This document shows, in pieces, positions 13,768-21,861 of a DNA stretch of 22,957 bases (its first letter is position 1; every line of letters starts with the position of its first letter). Under the pieces are notes generated by a model. It saw only the letters and a list, made by a program, of their open reading frames with translations. It did no database searches and was not told where the DNA came from. Made by a program: the position numbers and the translations under genes. Origin of the DNA: a virus; IMG/VR virus record IMGVR_UViG_3300050122_000002, positions 1-22,957 of that record, one strand, 5' to 3'.

Positions 13768-14244
13768 ATGGCGCGAAAGACGAGTACCTACACAGTAGAC
13801 TCTGAGGGCAGGGACAAGGGAAAGCAATTCCTGCTCACAGAGATGGCCGCGACGAAAGCGGAGGACTGGGCTATTCGTGTGATGCTTGCGCTCGGAGCGG
13901 CTAATGTGGATATTCCTGATGGTGCTTTGCAGTTGGGCATGGCGGCGCTTGCAGAAATTGGCCTCAAGAAGCTGTTTGCGATTGACGCCGTATCAATCAG
14001 ACCGCTACTCGCAGAATTGATGGAGTGCGTCGAGTTTGTTCCGAATCTGCAGAAACCGGCGGTCAAGGTGGGATACCCGCTGTTTGAAACGCAGATTGAA
14101 GAAGTCAAGACGCTGCTGATGCTCAAATGGGAAGTGCTCAAATTGCATTTAGATTTTTCTCTCGCCGCCGGCCTCTCGGAATCACTCGGCAACACACTGG
14201 CGGCGGCAAAACACAAGCCGGGTACGCGAACGTCCCAAAAATAA
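13768..14244 (+). CDS. Tail assembly chaperone (short form)
   Basis: The product is 158 aa and mainly helical (VDSEGRDKGKQFLLTEMAAT, WAIRVMLALGAANVDIPDG, LLAELMECVEFVP, LLMLKWEVLKLHLDFSLAAG). It lies exactly between tube and tape-measure genes, the standard place of the chaperone that coats the tape measure during tail assembly. In most such phages a fraction of ribosomes shift -1 near the end to make a long form. Here the following -1 frame encodes a chaperone-like tail (see 14241-14366). A G-run ribosome binding site precedes the ATG at 13768. Confidence 0.8.
   Translation: MARKTSTYTVDSEGRDKGKQFLLTEMAATKAEDWAIRVMLALGAANVDIPDGALQLGMAALAEIGLKKLFAIDAVSIRPLLAELMECVEFVPNLQKPAVKVGYPLFETQIEEVKTLLMLKWEVLKLHLDFSLAAGLSESLGNTLAAAKHKPGTRTSQK
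14237..14241 (+). promoter_or_regulatory. Candidate -1 slippery site (A5 before stop)
   Basis: In the chaperone frame the last codons are TCC CAA AAA TAA, so five A residues at 14237-14241 directly precede the stop. The Lys tRNA on AAA can slip one base back onto AAA, after which ATA ATT GGG follow. The heptamer is not a canonical X-XXY-YYZ in the zero frame, so the exact site is uncertain; A4 at 14213-14216 (GCA AAA CAC) is the other candidate. Confidence 0.4.
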
Positions 14245-14366
14245 TTGGGGTCATAGTCGGCAGAAGATTGGCGACACTTTTGGAGCTTCAAACGGTCTAC
14301 GGGGAAGAAGATGCTCATAACCTTCTCGAAATCATTGCCGTAGATTCAGAAAACGAGAGGGAGTAG
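14241..14366 (+). CDS. Chaperone C-terminal extension, reached by -1 frameshift
   Basis: The -1 frame relative to the chaperone is open across its stop and encodes IIGVIVGRRLATLLELQTVY then GEEDAHNLLEIIAVDSENERE, ending at the TAG at 14364-14366. The R-R-L-A-T-L-x-E-L-x-x-V-Y-x-x-E-D-x-x-x-L-L-E-I pattern is typical of the second half of tail chaperone fusions. No ATG or GTG lies at its start, only a TTG at 14268 and an ATG far upstream at 14127 whose first residues read as out-of-frame chaperone. A fusion would be 199 aa. It therefore looks like a frameshift product, not a separate gene. Confidence 0.65.
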   Translation: MIGVIVGRRLATLLELQTVYGEEDAHNLLEIIAVDSENERE

Positions 14367-14369
14367 ACC

Positions 14370-16157
14370 ATGGCAACAGTGATTGACAGCCTGATCGTCA
14401 CCCTCGGACTTGACAGTAAAGACGTTGACGCAAAGGCTCCCGGTGTACGCAATAAGCTCGCCGATCTGGAAAAGTCCGCATCGAAGACCGTGCATGGCGT
14501 AAAGGGAATCGGCACTGCATCTAAAGGAACTGCATCTGAGCTTACAGTATTATCCGCAAAACTAGGTTCATTCCTCGCTGTTCTCGGCGGGACCGCGGCT
14601 GTCCGTGCGTTCGTCAAAGACACCATTGAGACGAATACTCAGCTTTACTTTCTCTCTCGCAATTTGGAGATGAACACGCAAAAGCTCTTTGCGTGGGGAG
14701 CGGCAGCGCAAGAGATTGGCGGAAGCAAGGGTTCGATTCAGAATTTCATGCGGACTATCGCGGGGATGCCGGGAGAATTGCTGATCGGGAAGATGCCTCA
14801 ACTGCTTCCGCTCTTTGCACGCCTGGGCATAAACTTTCGTGAGCCGTTCGATCAGATCATGGTGGATCTGTCGAAACGATTCGCAGGCATGGACCGCAAG
14901 GTTGCTTTCAGCTTCGGCATGGCGAGCGGAATCCCCGAAGATGTGATGAACCTGATTTTGCAAGGGCCAGGAGCTATGCAGGGGGCACTGGCAAGAACAA
15001 AGGGATTCGGACCTACGGGGAAAGAGGCCGAGTCGGCGGCACAGTTGAAACTCCGCTTTACTGATCTGGAATTGTTGATTGTCAAGATCGGCTATGACCT
15101 GCTCTACAAGGTCACGCCGCACCTTGAGAAGTTTCTCGACATTCTCCAGAAGATCGGAGTTTGGGCGCAGCGTCACGAGAAGATTGTAGCTATCATTGCC
15201 GGGGTTGCAGCGGGCCTGCTTGCTATTGCCGGACTCGCCGGGGCTATCGGTGCCGTGTCGCTCGCATGGACGGCTCTATCGGGCGCTTTTGTAGCCGCGC
15301 TGCCAGTTCTTGCTGTAGTTGGGATTGTTGCGGCGCTCGGAGCCGCGATTCTGCTCCTTTGGCAGGATTACAAGGTGTGGTCCGAGGGCGGAAAATCCCT
15401 GTTCAACTGGGGGGATTTCGCGGAGGGGATCGATGTCTGTTCCACTGCGTTTGACGGACTCGCGGACAAGATCGAAAAAGCTACCGACAGATACGGGAAA
15501 TGGTTGAAGTCTCATGGAATTGATTTGCCTGCCATAGGATCGGCGATAGGCGGAGTCATCACTGGAAGCAGTGCGGCTGCTAATGGGCAGGCATTGCGTA
15601 AAAAGTTCGATGTATTCATGGCGACGCATTCCGATAAAACCCTTTCCCAAGATGCGATAAACGGGTTTATCCTTCATGCGATTTATGAGGGAGAGGGTTT
15701 TTACGATTACTCTAAAGGGCAAAACATACCCCAGAGAGCGCACAACCCCGGAGACATAGAGTACGGGGATTTCGCAAAATCGCACGGAGCTACGGGTTAC
15801 GTTCTCGCCCAAGGTGGTAAGAAGATTGCCACCTTTGCTAATGACGATATTGGTAAAGCCGCAGCCCGGGCTCTGCTTGGCACTAAAGGGTATGCGAGTC
15901 TTTCTCCAGAACAGAAACTTTCTAGGTGGCAAACAGGTTCCTCATTATTAAACGGCGTCTCGAATGCTTCCAGGGTTCCGGCTTCGGTGTCTTCGGCGAC
16001 AAATACGAGTAGTACCAGCAACGACAACAGCAAGGTAACACACATCGGAACGATCAATATGAGCAATCCGGCCGGAAGCTCTGCCATGACGCCTTCGATG
16101 GTGCGCGGGATGGATTGGAACACGCTTTTAACGCAACAGAACTTTGGACTTTACTGA
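14370..16157 (+). CDS. Tail tape measure protein with muramidase-like segment
   Basis: The product is 595 aa. Residues 1-~265 are helical. Residues ~271-332 are strongly hydrophobic (KIVAIIAGVAAGLLAIAGLA ... AALGAAILLLWQDYKVW), the membrane-active part typical of tape measures, followed by the WQDYKVWSEGGKSLFNW motif shared with Mu-like relatives. Residues ~431-525 contain IYEGEGFYDY, QRAHNPGDIEYGDF and LSPEQKLSRWQTG, resembling the E-G-F ... N-P-G-N-(I/L) region of phage-borne peptidoglycan hydrolases, with Glu440 or Glu442 as possible catalytic acid. It sets tail length and probably opens a path through the cell wall. The ATG lies three bases after the frameshift product's stop. Confidence 0.85.
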   Translation: MATVIDSLIVTLGLDSKDVDAKAPGVRNKLADLEKSASKTVHGVKGIGTASKGTASELTVLSAKLGSFLAVLGGTAAVRAFVKDTIETNTQLYFLSRNLEMNTQKLFAWGAAAQEIGGSKGSIQNFMRTIAGMPGELLIGKMPQLLPLFARLGINFREPFDQIMVDLSKRFAGMDRKVAFSFGMASGIPEDVMNLILQGPGAMQGALARTKGFGPTGKEAESAAQLKLRFTDLELLIVKIGYDLLYKVTPHLEKFLDILQKIGVWAQRHEKIVAIIAGVAAGLLAIAGLAGAIGAVSLAWTALSGAFVAALPVLAVVGIVAALGAAILLLWQDYKVWSEGGKSLFNWGDFAEGIDVCSTAFDGLADKIEKATDRYGKWLKSHGIDLPAIGSAIGGVITGSSAAANGQALRKKFDVFMATHSDKTLSQDAINGFILHAIYEGEGFYDYSKGQNIPQRAHNPGDIEYGDFAKSHGATGYVLAQGGKKIATFANDDIGKAAARALLGTKGYASLSPEQKLSRWQTGSSLLNGVSNASRVPASVSSATNTSSTSNDNSKVTHIGTINMSNPAGSSAMTPSMVRGMDWNTLLTQQNFGLY

Positions 16158-16870
16158 TGCCGCTGATACCCTATCCGTCGGTCCCGAACTATCCTGGTGT
16201 GCCAGCGATTCCCCGAATCGCGCCCGGATCGCCGAGTATCAATATCAGCATCGCGCCTGCTGCAGAATGGGTAAACCAATCGCCGGGAGAATTGCCGTGG
16301 GGAATCTTCACTTTAGCAAATGAGCCCGTCTATACGCCAACAGACGGCGGAACGCTTTCCGTTCTATCGTTCGGGTTTATGCGCTCGATGCAAGTGAGCG
16401 ATTTCCCGATTGAAGCGAACAATGTAAGTCAGGGAGCATCTTTTGCGAGTTTCAATAAAGTTTTCGTTCCATCAAATCCAGTTGTCACTTTAGCTCTCAG
16501 CGGTACTGAGGGTGAGAAAATAGCCTTTCTTGCTGCGATTGATGCGGCCTGCCAGTCAACTTCTCTCTACAATGTCTACACCCCAGATGCTTCATATAGT
16601 GGATCGCAGGGGGCTTGCACGATAGAGCGGTACAGTTACCAGCGCACGGCCACGCATGGCGCTACCATGCTGATCGTAGAAGTATCACTCAAGCAGATTT
16701 TACAGGTCACGGCGGCGCTGAGCAATGTGGCAAATGGAACGACTGCGATTACTTCGCCGCAATCCCCAAGCGCAACGTCTCAGGTGAGCAACGGAATCAC
16801 GCAGCCTTCTACGCCTCCTACTTCATGGCTGGCACAGATATTTGGGGGCGGCACGGTGGGAGTCAAGTAA
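16157..16870 (+). CDS. Baseplate-proximal tail protein, unnamed conserved family
   Basis: Starting at the ATG at 16157 (TGATG overlap) the product is 237 aa. It opens with a proline-rich stretch (PLIPYPSVPNYPGVPAIPRI) and then WGIFTLANEPVYTPTDGG, MRSMQVSDFPIEANNVSQGA, SFASFNKVFVPSNPVVTLAL, TSLYNVYTPDASY and CTIERYSYQRTATHGATMLI. This set is conserved after the tape measure in DUF3383-type phages. An end-of-tail protein joining tube to hub is inferred from the position. The C-terminus is Ser/Thr/Pro-rich and probably flexible. Confidence 0.75.
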   Translation: MPLIPYPSVPNYPGVPAIPRIAPGSPSINISIAPAAEWVNQSPGELPWGIFTLANEPVYTPTDGGTLSVLSFGFMRSMQVSDFPIEANNVSQGASFASFNKVFVPSNPVVTLALSGTEGEKIAFLAAIDAACQSTSLYNVYTPDASYSGSQGACTIERYSYQRTATHGATMLIVEVSLKQILQVTAALSNVANGTTAITSPQSPSATSQVSNGITQPSTPPTSWLAQIFGGGTVGVK

Positions 16871-17193
16871 TGCAGCAGATCGTTCTTCAATCCGTGCCTT
16901 CACAGCAGACACAGGTTGTGCTTGATGCACAGTCATGCTCTATTTCTGTGTATGTGAAAAACCAATGTATGTTCTTTGACTTAGCTGTGAATGGGACGCA
17001 GATCGCTTACGGCGTGCAATGCAAGAACCTCGTATCGCTTGTGTCTACATCCTACCTTGGATTTTCGGGATGGATGGTCTTTTTCGATACGCAGGGAACG
17101 GATGATCCCGTTTACACTGGGCTCGGTACGCGCTGGGTTTTGCTCTATCTCGACTCAGCAGACTTGGAGGCGTTCAATGGGATCGGCTCCTAG
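16870..17193 (+). CDS. DUF6983-like baseplate region protein
   Basis: The ATG at 16870 overlaps the previous TAA by one base (TAATG), giving 107 aa: QQIVLQSVPSQQTQVVLDAQ, CSISVYVKNQCMFFDLAVNG, then YLGFSGWMVFFDTQGTDDPV and YTGLGTRWVLLYLDSADL. This resembles the DUF6983 family of small beta-rich phage proteins encoded just before the hub gene. The function is unknown; a tail-hub or tube-initiation part is inferred. It overlaps the hub gene by 17 bases, and that gene's ribosome binding site is inside it. Confidence 0.72.
   Translation: MQQIVLQSVPSQQTQVVLDAQSCSISVYVKNQCMFFDLAVNGTQIAYGVQCKNLVSLVSTSYLGFSGWMVFFDTQGTDDPVYTGLGTRWVLLYLDSADLEAFNGIGS
17166..17170 (+). promoter_or_regulatory. Ribosome binding site of the baseplate hub gene
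   Basis: GGAGG lies six bases before the ATG at 17177 and decides that start over upstream in-frame codons. It is inside the end of the preceding gene. Confidence 0.75.
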
Positions 17194-18121
17194 TTCTTTC
17201 CAAAACACGAAAGCATTAAGGTTTATTTTCACACTGGCGAACGGATCACTGTTTTCCTCTGGCGGGCAAACGGGAAACACGATTACTCTTGAAGGATTAC
17301 GCGCCTCAGTTTACATCGACAATGCGGGCGGAGCGATGATGGGGACGCTTCGGGCGCAAATATTCGGCGTGACGGCAAGCGACATGAACACGCTGACCAG
17401 CATGCTATGGGACGACTTGGTTGTGAGTTCTTCGGGATCGTCGTTTGCGTTTAACTCGATTCAGGTATTTGCTATTGACGGGACACAGCAAACTCTTGTC
17501 TATAACGGAGACATTCTGAATTGTTGGGGCGTCTATACCTCGATGCCAAACGCGTATCTCTACGTCGAAGCGCAGATCGGTTACTCCGCACTTGTGCAGC
17601 CCGTAGCTCCTCTCAGCATCGCAGCGAATACCGATGTGGCAACAGTCATGCAGCAGATCGCTTCTGGCATGGGATACCAGTTTGAGAATAACGGTGTGAA
17701 TATCGCGGTGGCCAAAGGTTCATACTGGGGAAACACTCTAATGGAACAGGCCCGCTCACTCATGCAAGCATACAAATTTTGGATGTATCTCGACAGCACA
17801 AAGCCTAATACGCTAGCGATTTCTCCTTACGGGCAAGCTCGCAATACGGCGGTTCCTCTCATTTCTCCGCAGACCGGATTGGAAGGCTACCCGATATTCA
17901 ACAGTACCGGAGTCAATTTCGAGACGCTATTCAATCCTGCCATCACCTTTGGGGGCGCGGTTCAAATAGCTCAGACTGATCAAAATGTTCCAAAGGCGAA
18001 CGGGACTTGGATCGTGGTTTCGATGTCGCATCAGCTTTCAAGCCAGACGCCTGGCGGTTCATGGATGACAACGGTTAATGCTGTATCGCCGACGACCGGC
18101 GCGCCGCAAGTGGGGGCATGA
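17177..18121 (+). CDS. Baseplate hub protein (T4 gp27 / Mu gp44-like role)
   Basis: From the ATG at 17177 the product is 314 aa. Its first half is a beta-rich domain (LRFIFTLANGSLFSSGG, ITLEGLRASVYIDNAGGAMM, LRAQIFGVTASDMNTLTSML). Its second half has VATVMQQIASGMGYQFENNG, YWGNTLMEQARSLMQAYKFW and WIVVSMSHQLSSQTPGGSWM, the order seen in phage hub proteins (Phage_base_hub type). The hub forms the ring that carries the spike. It ends in ATGA with the spike gene. Confidence 0.8.
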   Translation: MGSAPSSFQNTKALRFIFTLANGSLFSSGGQTGNTITLEGLRASVYIDNAGGAMMGTLRAQIFGVTASDMNTLTSMLWDDLVVSSSGSSFAFNSIQVFAIDGTQQTLVYNGDILNCWGVYTSMPNAYLYVEAQIGYSALVQPVAPLSIAANTDVATVMQQIASGMGYQFENNGVNIAVAKGSYWGNTLMEQARSLMQAYKFWMYLDSTKPNTLAISPYGQARNTAVPLISPQTGLEGYPIFNSTGVNFETLFNPAITFGGAVQIAQTDQNVPKANGTWIVVSMSHQLSSQTPGGSWMTTVNAVSPTTGAPQVGA

Positions 18122-18816
18122 TGGGATCAGTCACCAATCCGGCGGGAATGTTGCAACCCTCGACGCTATGGGGAGTACACAATAATCTCGCGTTCATCAT
18201 TCAACAGGCACTCTCTAAGGTGCAGACGGCGACGGTCGTCAAGGTCATTGCCTGCTCAAATGACGGCGGTGTGTCCCCTGTTGGCACGGTCGATGTGCAG
18301 ATTCTAGTGAACCAGATCAGCGGGCAAAAGGTCGCCACTCCTCACGTAACAATGTACGGGCTTCCCTACCTACGCATCCAGGGCGGAGCGAATGCGGTAA
18401 TTATTGACCCGCAACCAGGAGACATTGGCATTGCAGTTTTTGCGAGCCGCGATATTACGACCGTAAAAAGCACTAAAGCGCAGGCCAACCCCGGAAGTTT
18501 CAGGATGCACGACTTTGCGGACGGGATGTATCTGGGCGGCCTGTTAAATGGAGTGCCCAGCCAGTACGTCCAGTTTGGCTCAGGAGGCGTCACGGTCGTT
18601 TCTCCTGGTACTATCACCCTTCAGGCTCCAAATATCGTCCTACAGGGCGCTGTGGCCCAAAGCGGGGGTAATGTGACCATGGCGGAAGACCTGACGGTAG
18701 GCGGAGACGTTGTGGCTGATCTCACCGGCAGCACGTTTGATGGAATCCCGTTTGCAACTCACAAACATACAGGGGTAACATCGGGTAGTGGAAACACTGG
18801 AGGGCCAATAGCATGA
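18118..18816 (+). CDS. Baseplate spike protein, Gp138 N-terminal domain type
   Basis: The product is 232 aa. Residues ~25-130 are the OB-like Gp138 N-terminal domain, with VTMYGLPYLRIQGGANAVII followed by DPQPGDIGIAVFASRDITTV. Residues ~150-205 are short beta-helix repeats (GVTVVSPGTITLQAPNIVLQ, GGNVTMAEDLTVGGDVVADL). The tip carries H215-K-H217 in THKHTGVTSGSGNTGGP, the H-x-H motif that binds an iron ion at the apex of P2 gpV and phi92 gp138 spikes. It pierces the outer membrane on contraction, which fits a Gram-negative host. Two ATGs, 18118 and 18121, are possible. Confidence 0.87.
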   Translation: MMGSVTNPAGMLQPSTLWGVHNNLAFIIQQALSKVQTATVVKVIACSNDGGVSPVGTVDVQILVNQISGQKVATPHVTMYGLPYLRIQGGANAVIIDPQPGDIGIAVFASRDITTVKSTKAQANPGSFRMHDFADGMYLGGLLNGVPSQYVQFGSGGVTVVSPGTITLQAPNIVLQGAVAQSGGNVTMAEDLTVGGDVVADLTGSTFDGIPFATHKHTGVTSGSGNTGGPIA

Positions 18817-19175
18817 GTTCGCCCCTTAATACGCTGCTTTTGGACAATTTGGCCTGGGACTTGGTTCTCGACTCTAATGGCGACATTGCGCTTGCGGCTC
18901 CTCCCTATGCCGTTGCTCAGGACGTGGCAAGTGCAATACGGCTGTTTTTAGGGGAGCTTTGGTACGACACGACCCAAGGCGTGGCCTATTGGCAGCAACT
19001 TTTAGGCCAGAATCCTGCTACATCTCAGATCGCGGCGGCATTCAATAAAGCGGCTTTGACAGTACCGGGAGTGGCCACGGCAAATACGGTCATTACCTCG
19101 ATTGTGGGCCGCAAAGTAAGCGGGCAAGTGCAATTTACTACCAGCGACAGAACCGGCACTACGGTGAACTTCTGA
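18813..19175 (+). CDS. Baseplate wedge protein, GPW/gp25 family
   Basis: The product is 120 aa with LAWDLVLDSNGDIALAAPPY, AVAQDVASAIRLFLGELWYD, TTQGVAYWQQLLGQNP and VPGVATANTVITSIVGRKV, which follow the gp25 fold pattern including the D-V-x-x-x-I-R-x-F-x-G-E-x-x-x-D core. It initiates sheath assembly on the baseplate. ATGA upstream and TGATG downstream link it to spike and J genes. Confidence 0.87.
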   Translation: MSSPLNTLLLDNLAWDLVLDSNGDIALAAPPYAVAQDVASAIRLFLGELWYDTTQGVAYWQQLLGQNPATSQIAAAFNKAALTVPGVATANTVITSIVGRKVSGQVQFTTSDRTGTTVNF

Positions 19176-20386
19176 TGAGCACCAGTGTACCTCCTATTTC
19201 GTGGACCCCAGAAGGCGTGATACTTCCGACTGATGCGGCGATTCTTGCCGGGGTGCAATCGGACATCAACGCGGCTTTTGGCGGCGGCGTCAACCCGGGA
19301 ATGTCTACCCCTCAAGGTCAGATCGCCTCTAGCGACTCGGCCATCATTTCCGATAAAAACAGCGCCATCGCCTACATTGCAAACCAGGTCGATCCGCAAT
19401 ATGCTGAAGGCCGCTTCCAGGACGCAATCGGAAGAATCTACTTCATGACGCGCAACCCGGCTTCTTCCACGGTCGTCATTGCTACCATCGGAGGCTTGCC
19501 GGGAACCTACATTCCCGCAGGTGCTCTTGCGCTGGATACCTCTCAGAACGTCTACCAGCTTCTAGGCGCGGTCACAATCGGTCCCGGGGGCACAGTCCCT
19601 GCCGAGTTCGCCAATGTCTCTACAGGGCCGATTCCATGCGTGGCGGGAAGCCTAACACAGCTTTATCGGACCGTGCCAGGATGGGATACGGTGACAAATT
19701 CGGCGGCTGGTATCCTTGGCTCGGATGTGGAGAGTTCACAAGCCTTTGAACTTCGCCGCCAGAACTCCGTTGCGCTTAACAGCCATGGAACGCCAGATGC
19801 TATTTTTGCAAACGTGTACGCCGTTGCTGGCGTGCTTGATTGCTACGTGATTGACAACCCTTCAGGAAACACGGTGGACTATGGACCGACAAATTATCCG
19901 CTTGCCCCACACTCAATTTATGTTGCGGTCGTTGGCGGCTCGGCCAGCGCAATCGCACAAGCTATATGGAACGCCAAAGACGGCGGCTGCAACTACAATG
20001 GAAACACAACAGAAACCGTCTATGATACCCGCTACGCTGCCCCACAGCCCGCCTACGCGGTGACATTCGAGATACCGTCGCCTGTTCCGGTGTATTTCGC
20101 CGTAACCGTGACGAACGCGGTGGCACTTCCTTCCGACTATGCGACTCTGATTCAAAACGCGATCATCGCGCAATTTAACGGAGAGAACGGCAATACGCCT
20201 GCCGGAATTGCCTCGCTGATTCTGGCGCTCAGTTATACTGGGGCAATCTTTGCGGCGGTTCCAGGGCTTTCGCTCGTAAGCATTTTTGTTGGCCTGACGT
20301 CTTCGCCAACCGGATACGAAGCGGCAATGGGAATTGACCAGAAACCAACTCTGGACCTGAGTGGAATAACGGTGACTGCGATCTAG
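19175..20386 (+). CDS. Baseplate J-like protein
   Basis: The product is 403 aa. Recognisable parts are ILAGVQSDINAAFGGGVNPG, STPQGQIASSDSAIISDKNS, the DPQYAEGRFQDAIGRIYFMT stretch, then RTVPGWDTVTNSAAGILGSD with VESSQAFELRRQNSVALNSH, and SIYVAVVGGSASAIAQAIWN. These are the marks of the baseplate_J (PF04865) family, the Mu gp47 / T4 gp6 homologue that forms the wedge ring. It follows gp25 directly, as usual. Confidence 0.9.
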   Translation: MSTSVPPISWTPEGVILPTDAAILAGVQSDINAAFGGGVNPGMSTPQGQIASSDSAIISDKNSAIAYIANQVDPQYAEGRFQDAIGRIYFMTRNPASSTVVIATIGGLPGTYIPAGALALDTSQNVYQLLGAVTIGPGGTVPAEFANVSTGPIPCVAGSLTQLYRTVPGWDTVTNSAAGILGSDVESSQAFELRRQNSVALNSHGTPDAIFANVYAVAGVLDCYVIDNPSGNTVDYGPTNYPLAPHSIYVAVVGGSASAIAQAIWNAKDGGCNYNGNTTETVYDTRYAAPQPAYAVTFEIPSPVPVYFAVTVTNAVALPSDYATLIQNAIIAQFNGENGNTPAGIASLILALSYTGAIFAAVPGLSLVSIFVGLTSSPTGYEAAMGIDQKPTLDLSGITVTAI

Positions 20387-20388
20387 TT

Positions 20389-20961
20389 ATGGAAAATGTT
20401 CTACAGTCCGCGATCAGCCAGTATGGGAACAGTCCGACGATCCTTGCGCTCATCGAATCGTTTAACGCTGCCGTTGATCCCTCCAGCGATATAGACAACT
20501 TCTATGTGTGGGTTTGGGATGTGGCAACGGCGCAAGGGTTCGGACTCGACGTATGGGGGCGCATCGTTGGAGTCACCAGAATGATTCCAACAAACCCAGT
20601 AACGATATTGACCGACGCACAGTTTCTTGAATTGATTCTGCTCAAGGCGCTTGCCAACATTTCACGGGACAGTTCGTATTCAATCAATACCCTGCTCATG
20701 GACTGGATGGCGGGGCGAGGGCGGGCATACGTCAACGATCTAGGCAACATGGAAATCCGGTATATGTTCGAGTTTGTTCTAGAACCGTTCGAGATTGATA
20801 TTATTACTCAGAGCGGAATCTTTCTGAGACCTGCGGGCGTGGGCGGATGGATGGTCAATACCGATCTCCCGGTTTTTGGATTCAAGGGAATGACGGACGG
20901 GGCGGCTCCATTTGGGCAAGCTCCGTTTATGAGCGAAGGTAATCCGTATGCAGTAGCGTGA
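20389..20961 (+). CDS. DUF2612 baseplate protein
   Basis: The 190-aa product begins two bases after the J stop. It contains SSDIDNFYVWVWDVATAQGF, GLDVWGRIVGVTRMI and ILLKALANISRDSSYSINTL, then VNDLGNMEIRYMFEFVLEPF, matching DUF2612 (PF11041). This family takes the place of gpI / gp48 proteins that join the wedge to the fibres. The C-terminal PVFGFKGMTDGAAPFGQAPF is also common in it. Confidence 0.88.
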   Translation: MENVLQSAISQYGNSPTILALIESFNAAVDPSSDIDNFYVWVWDVATAQGFGLDVWGRIVGVTRMIPTNPVTILTDAQFLELILLKALANISRDSSYSINTLLMDWMAGRGRAYVNDLGNMEIRYMFEFVLEPFEIDIITQSGIFLRPAGVGGWMVNTDLPVFGFKGMTDGAAPFGQAPFMSEGNPYAVA

Positions 20962-20970
20962 GGAGAGACA

Positions 20971-21852
20971 ATGCAGCTAAGCAACGCACCCGCACAGATT
21001 ATTAAGGCATGGGCAACAGCGGGCAGTAAGAATAACCCGATCCCCGTTCCATCTCAGGTCGGAATAACTCCCGGCGCGGCATCCTGGACTGACGGATTTC
21101 CGCCGCTTTGCGATACCCCGCTTATATCGGGTGGTATCCCGCCTTCGATGCAGGATATGAACGGCGGCCTATTCCAGATGTCAGCCGTTGATGTGTGGAT
21201 GTGCGCGGGCGGTGGTTTCCCCTACAACTCTTCTTTCCAAACAGCCATTGGCGGCTATCCCAAAGGCGCACGCGTCCTCATGGCCAGCGGTAACGGCTAC
21301 TGGGTAAGCACGGTAGACAATAATATGACTGACCCCGATACGGGCGGTGCGGGATGGGCCAGTGCGGATGAGAACGCGATCACAGTTCTTACCGGAGATG
21401 TGACAGCAACCGGCCCAGGAAGTGCGGCGGCAACCCTCGCGGCAAGCGGAGTGACGGCGGGGAGCTATACCGGGGCGAACATCACTGTCGATGTGAAAGG
21501 CAGGGTGACAGCCGCAGCGAGCGGCGGGAGTGGGTTTAATTGCACACGAATAGATAAAACCGGAACTTATTTGTCTGGAGTCACCCACACAAACAGTACG
21601 GGAGCTGCCGTCTGTGAAGAAGTTACTTTGGCTGGAGGCGCAGGCGGTGCCGCCGGCGTGGATTATTTGTTGGTATCGACAATTGCCGGTATTGCAGGAC
21701 CACAAGCTTCGATTACTAATGATTCAGAGGGGTGGAATTCTGTTACATTTTGGGTACCAGCAGGCGCTACTTTCTCTGTTACAGTGTCGTCGAACAATGG
21801 GGGCTACCCGGCTTCAATCAGCAAATGGACAGAAGTCTCATTTAGCCTTTAA
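20971..21852 (+). CDS. Tail fibre protein
   Basis: The 293-aa product has GGAGAGAC before its ATG. The N-terminal ~115 residues (GSKNNPIPVPSQVGITPGAA, WTDGFPPLCDTPLISGGIPP, SMQDMNGGLFQMSAVDVWMC, YPKGARVLMASGNGYW) are the conserved attachment part of fibres in this phage type. Then comes a stalk, LTGDVTATGPGSAAATLAAS with GVTAGSYTGANITVDVKGRV, and a C-terminal ~100-residue beta domain that probably binds the receptor. It has no signal peptide, unlike the next gene. Placed after DUF2612, as expected. Confidence 0.82.
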   Translation: MQLSNAPAQIIKAWATAGSKNNPIPVPSQVGITPGAASWTDGFPPLCDTPLISGGIPPSMQDMNGGLFQMSAVDVWMCAGGGFPYNSSFQTAIGGYPKGARVLMASGNGYWVSTVDNNMTDPDTGGAGWASADENAITVLTGDVTATGPGSAAATLAASGVTAGSYTGANITVDVKGRVTAAASGGSGFNCTRIDKTGTYLSGVTHTNSTGAAVCEEVTLAGGAGGAAGVDYLLVSTIAGIAGPQASITNDSEGWNSVTFWVPAGATFSVTVSSNNGGYPASISKWTEVSFSL

Positions 21853-21856
21853 GGAG
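21851..21856 (+). promoter_or_regulatory. Ribosome binding site of the exported fibre-like gene
   Basis: AAGGAG lies five bases before the ATG at 21862 and overlaps the stop region of the fibre gene. It fixes the start, and so the signal peptide, of the next product. Confidence 0.8.
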
Positions 21857-21861
21857 TCACG

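Noticed and set aside
14127-14240. Separate gene start at ATG 14127 for the chaperone extension
   Set aside because: The first ~37 residues from this ATG are out-of-frame chaperone sequence with unlikely composition; only the part after 14238 looks like a protein family.
14568-15176. 202-codon minus-strand open frame
   Set aside because: Antisense to the tape measure, no family pattern, no start signal.
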